Positions 31,198 to 33,932 of a stretch of DNA of 33,932 nucleotides are shown here, piece by piece; the first letter of the stretch is position 1, and every line of letters starts with the position of its first letter. Source of the DNA: Cloacibacillus sp. (lineage in GTDB: Bacteria; Synergistota; Synergistia; Synergistales; Synergistaceae). The translations under genes were made by a program, and so were the position numbers. The notes under the pieces were generated by a model. It ran no database searches, was not told the origin of the DNA, and was given only the letters and a program-made list of their open reading frames with translations. Location: positions 1 to 33,932 of the forward strand of contig JAVVPF010000032.1 in the NCBI GenBank assembly GCA_036655895.1. Direction: 5' to 3'.

Positions 31198-31953
31198 TTA
31201 TTCCGAGGCCTTTCTGAAGCCGTGCGAGAATTTCGCGTCGTAGAGCTTTGAGAGCTCGTATTCGTCGCCGAGGAAATCCCCGACCAGCACGAGCGCCGTG
31301 TTTTTTATGCCGGCGTCGGCCGCGGCGCGCGGAAGTTCCGCAAGCGTCGTGCGAAAGACCTTTTGCTCCGGCCACGAGGCCTTGTAGACGAGCGCCGTCT
31401 TTGTGTCGGGTAAGTAGCCTCCAGCTATAAGTTCGTCGCGCAGCCCTTCAAGCAGGCCCGTGGAGAGAAATAGCACCATTGAGGCGTGGTGCTGCGCAAG
31501 CAGCCGTATCTTTTCGCGCTCCGGCACCGGCGTGCGCCCCTCCATGCGCGAGATTATTACCGTCTGGCTGACGCCGGGCAGAGTGTATTCCGCTTCCGCG
31601 GCGGCGGCCGCCGCACAGAAGGAGCTGACGCCCGGCGTTATGTCGTAGGGGATGTCGAGCGCGTTGAGCCTGTCCATCTGCTCGCGTATCGCGCCGTATA
31701 TGGAGGGGTCTCCCGTGTGCAGGCGCACCGCGTCGGCTCCCGATTCGTGCGCCTCGCGCAGTTTTTCTATGACCGACTCAAGCGTCATAGAGGCGCTGTC
31801 GCAGATGATGCAGCCGGGTTTTGCGCGTTTTAAAAGTTCGGGGTTGACCAGCGAGCCGGCGTAGATTATCATGCCCGCCTCTTCCAAAAGCCGCGCGCCG
31901 CGCAGCGTGATGAGGTCAGGCGCTCCGGGCCCCGCTCCGACAAAATGTATCAT
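31198..31953 (-). CDS. cbiF: Cobalt-precorrin-4 C11-methyltransferase (CbiF/CobM)
   Basis: SAM-dependent methyltransferase of 251 aa. IHFVGAGPGAPDLITLRG starts the fold, IIYAGSLVNPELL and RLHTGDPSIYGAIREQ follow, then TPGVSSFCAAAAA and SRMEGRTPVPE. All are CbiF signatures. One base separates it from cbiET upstream and from cbiG downstream. Confidence 0.95.
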   Translation of the reverse strand: MIHFVGAGPGAPDLITLRGARLLEEAGMIIYAGSLVNPELLKRAKPGCIICDSASMTLESVIEKLREAHESGADAVRLHTGDPSIYGAIREQMDRLNALDIPYDITPGVSSFCAAAAAAEAEYTLPGVSQTVIISRMEGRTPVPEREKIRLLAQHHASMVLFLSTGLLEGLRDELIAGGYLPDTKTALVYKASWPEQKVFRTTLAELPRAAADAGIKNTALVLVGDFLGDEYELSKLYDAKFSHGFRKASE

Positions 31954-31954
31954 T

Positions 31955-33178
31955 TTAATTTCCTCCTTCGGCTGCCGTCTCCGCGGTGAAGATCACGACG
32001 GGGTTTTGCGCCGACCATATTTTTGTATTTCCAACGGTCTTGATTCTGCTGACCGCGACCTGCGCGCCGTCAAAATTTTCAAAGGCGGAGGCCGAAAGCA
32101 GCTCCGTGCAGGCGGCTACGGTCTTGAGCGCGACGGCGGAGACTACGACGCGTATGCCGCCGCCAAGCGCCGCTATCTGTTCAAGTATCGCGGCAAGCTC
32201 GCTTCCGCTGCCGCCGATAAAGACGACGTCGGGGCGCGGCAGCGACGAAAGCGCGGCAAGCGCCGTGCTTTCTGTTACGGTCACGTTGTGCAGGCGGAAC
32301 TTTTGTGCGTTCTGCCGGATAAGCTCCGCCGCCTCGGAGTTTGCCTCCACGGCGCAGACTTTGCGGCAGAGCTGCGCCGCCGCTATTGAGACGGAGCCTG
32401 TGCCCGCGCCTATGTCCCAGACGACGCTTTCAGGCGAAAGGCGCATCTTTTCGATTATTACCGCGCGCACCTCTTCCCGCGTCATTGGCGCCGCGCCTCG
32501 TATGAAATCTTCGTCGTGCGGCAGAGGCGGTGCTTTTTTTGTGAAGTCCTCGTTTATGACGAGCACGATGGAAAGCGGATCAAAGAGGCATTCCGCAAGG
32601 AACGACGCGCAGCCCCGGCTGAAAACCTCTTCCTCCGCGCCAAGCCGTTCTCCGACGAACACCTCGGCGTCGGAGAAGCCGCCCTCCGAAAGAAGCCGGC
32701 AGAGCCACGCCGGGTCGTGCGACGCGTCGCAGAAGAAGACGACGGAACGGTTGTGCTCCACGGCCGCTAGTATGCGCTCCGCCTCTATATGCCGCCCGTG
32801 GCCGGAGAGAATGACTGCGTCCTGCCACGTTTCACAGGCCCTCGCGCAGAGCGCCTGCAAAGAGCTGATGCCGGGCAGCGCTGCTATCTCGTGGCCGGGG
32901 AAATTTTTCTGTATCAGCGGCAGCAGGCTGTAAAGCCCAGTGTCTCCGGAGACGACGACGGCCGCGTCGCCCAGCGCAAGCTCCTTGCGGAGCTTTGCGA
33001 AACATTCTTTGAAATCGGTCATTTCTATTATATTTGCGTGTCCCCGCACAAGATGCAGATGGCGCGGCGCGCAGGCGACGGCGCGCGCGCCCTCTATCGC
33101 CGCGCTCACCTCCGGCGTCACCTGCGCCGGGTCGCCAGTGCCCGCTCCGCATACGAACAATTTGTTCATCTCACTCAT
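31955..33178 (-). CDS. cbiET: Cobalt-precorrin-7 methyltransferase/decarboxylase fusion (CbiE-CbiT)
   Basis: A 407-aa bifunctional enzyme. Residues about 1-205 are CbiE (C5-methylation): VCGAGTGDPAQVTPE, SGDTGLYSLL and LPGISSLQALCARA. Residues about 215-407 are CbiT (C15-methylation and C12 decarboxylation): TREEVRAVIIEKMRLSPESV and the SAM motif VWDIGAGTGSVSIAAA. CbiE-CbiT fusions are well known (CobL in the aerobic pathway). Starts 15 nt after the cbiD stop; a second in-frame Met is at 33169. Confidence 0.95.
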   Translation of the reverse strand: MSEMNKLFVCGAGTGDPAQVTPEVSAAIEGARAVACAPRHLHLVRGHANIIEMTDFKECFAKLRKELALGDAAVVVSGDTGLYSLLPLIQKNFPGHEIAALPGISSLQALCARACETWQDAVILSGHGRHIEAERILAAVEHNRSVVFFCDASHDPAWLCRLLSEGGFSDAEVFVGERLGAEEEVFSRGCASFLAECLFDPLSIVLVINEDFTKKAPPLPHDEDFIRGAAPMTREEVRAVIIEKMRLSPESVVWDIGAGTGSVSIAAAQLCRKVCAVEANSEAAELIRQNAQKFRLHNVTVTESTALAALSSLPRPDVVFIGGSGSELAAILEQIAALGGGIRVVVSAVALKTVAACTELLSASAFENFDGAQVAVSRIKTVGNTKIWSAQNPVVIFTAETAAEGGN

Positions 33179-33193
33179 TCTGTCCGCCTCCGT

Positions 33194-33932
33194 CTATATG
33201 TGGCTGTCGTCGTTTATCCGCCGCGCAAGCACTGCCGCGCCGTCCGTCGCGCCGAGTATCCGCGCGTCGTTGTCTATGTAGGCCGCCTCCACGCGAAGGT
33301 CGCCGAAAGAGCGCGCCTCGCATCGCCGCGCTGCAATATCGGCAAGCACGGGCCACAGGCCGGTAAATTCGCTTTCGTCAATGAGGCGCATCGCCTCTTC
33401 GATCGTCGTGCAGTCATAAAGCGTTTTTACAAATCCGCACGGCGCGCCGCAGATGGCGGCCTGTGTACAGAGCGCCTCTTTTGCGCCTCCGCCCGTGCGG
33501 TTGTGTGTGTTAAAGGAACCGGCGGCCGCTTTGAGCAGTTTGCCGGGGTGTCCGCCTATGAGCAGCTCCTTTATTCCAAGCCGCGCGCATTCGTCAAGCG
33601 CAAAACCCAGGTAGTTGCCGCACTGCACGACGGCGCGGTTGTGGACGCCGTAGGCTTCGCGCAGCGTCTTTTCGCCTGTGCCGGCAAAGCAGAGCGCAAG
33701 CGCCGCGCGCCCTTGTGCCGCGTGAGTGTTTATTTCAAGCGTCAGCGATTCAAGCAGCGACGCTTCGTTCATCGGCTTCACGCGCCCGCTGGTCCCAAGT
33801 ATCGAGATGCCGCCCACTATGCCGAGCCTTGGGTTGAAGGTGCGTTTTGCTACCCTTTCGCCGTCCGGCGCGGATATTGTGACGCGCGCGGCGCGCGCGC
33901 CTATCACCTCGCGCAGCGCGCGTTCTATCATC
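33194..33932 (-). CDS. cbiD: Cobalt-precorrin-5B C1-methyltransferase (CbiD), N-terminus cut by window edge
   Basis: About 246 residues of the C-terminal part are present; family members are about 350-370 aa, so roughly 110-120 N-terminal residues lie beyond the right edge. The clear CbiD signature is FNPRLGIVGGISILGTSG followed by VKPMNEASLLESL, and later QCGNYLGFALDEC and LIGGHPGKLLKAAAG. A Met near the edge is not the true start. CbiD, like CbiG, is specific to the anaerobic, early-cobalt pathway. Confidence 0.95.
   Translation of the reverse strand, partial: MIERALREVIGARAARVTISAPDGERVAKRTFNPRLGIVGGISILGTSGRVKPMNEASLLESLTLEINTHAAQGRAALALCFAGTGEKTLREAYGVHNRAVVQCGNYLGFALDECARLGIKELLIGGHPGKLLKAAAGSFNTHNRTGGGAKEALCTQAAICGAPCGFVKTLYDCTTIEEAMRLIDESEFTGLWPVLADIAARRCEARSFGDLRVEAAYIDNDARILGATDGAAVLARRINDDSHI

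Noticed and set aside
31986-32933. Plus-strand open frame of about 315 codons opposite cbiET
   Set aside because: Ser/Thr/Ala-rich shadow of the CbiET coding strand with no recognisable domain.

Overview
The window is a GC-rich bacterial chromosome segment that most resembles the phylum Synergistetes (family Synergistaceae; a Cloacibacillus/Synergistes-type organism is my inference). The strongest marker is the C-terminus of the M6 protease at 14051-16039: a Gly/Ser linker, a GGGCSAG motif, a short hydrophobic helix and a basic tail, which matches the Synergistaceae-specific sorting tail (Synerg-CTERM) as I know it. The gene content suits an anaerobic amino-acid fermenter: AzlCD, a dicarboxylate/amino-acid symporter, catabolic-type glutamate dehydrogenase, secreted peptidase, FeoAB ferrous iron uptake and the anaerobic (cobalt-early) cobalamin pathway.

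Layout. 1-125: tail of a gene and its terminator. 281-2193: azlC-azlD, then a DUF134/NifX-type metal-binding regulator with its own promoter and a repeated palindromic operator. 2368-4597: a metalloid-response cluster: CMD-family protein, ArsR with an As(III)-type Cys motif, a redox-active thioredoxin-like protein and an ArsP/DUF318-type permease; one sequence element is shared by the arsR and permease promoters. 4900-6144: symporter. 6215-6764: RelB/DinJ-YoeB toxin-antitoxin pair. 7049-9965: feoA-feoA-feoB plus a 59-aa FeoB-associated Cys-rich membrane protein; three copies of TTAGC-N4-GCTAA lie at the operon promoter and before feoB. 10364-11641: glutamate dehydrogenase. 12026-16039: two-gene exported-protein operon, an M6 metalloprotease followed by a large lipoprotein-like protein with a C-terminal BACON-like domain and a central region resembling leukocidin/cytolysin pore formers. 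16160-17608: DUF554 membrane protein and two unknown genes. 17809-18999: a full-length homologue of the MetY/cystathionine gamma-synthase family in which the PLP-binding Tyr, Asp and Lys all appear to be replaced.

19053-33932: one leftward, tightly packed operon that enters from beyond the right edge: cbiD, cbiET, cbiF, cbiG, hemA, cbiH, cbiJ-sirC fusion, hemC, cobA-hemD fusion, hemB, hemL, cobO, cobQ, cobB. Neighbours overlap or lie within about 15 nt of each other. Together they run from glutamyl-tRNA to uroporphyrinogen III (hemA, hemL, hemB, hemC, hemD), to precorrin-2 and sirohydrochlorin (cobA, sirC), through the corrin ring steps (cbiF, G, D, E, T, H, J), and then to a,c-diamidation, adenosylation and side-chain amidation (cobB, cobO, cobQ). 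The cobaltochelatase, cbiL and cbiC are not in the window and may lie upstream to the right. No heme-specific late genes are seen, so the tetrapyrrole genes here appear to serve B12.

No tRNA, rRNA, CRISPR array, insertion sequence or recognisable riboswitch was found. The most unusual items are the apparently dead PLP enzyme, the protease/pore-former-like pair, and three candidate regulons readable from repeated operators (feo, ars, DUF134).
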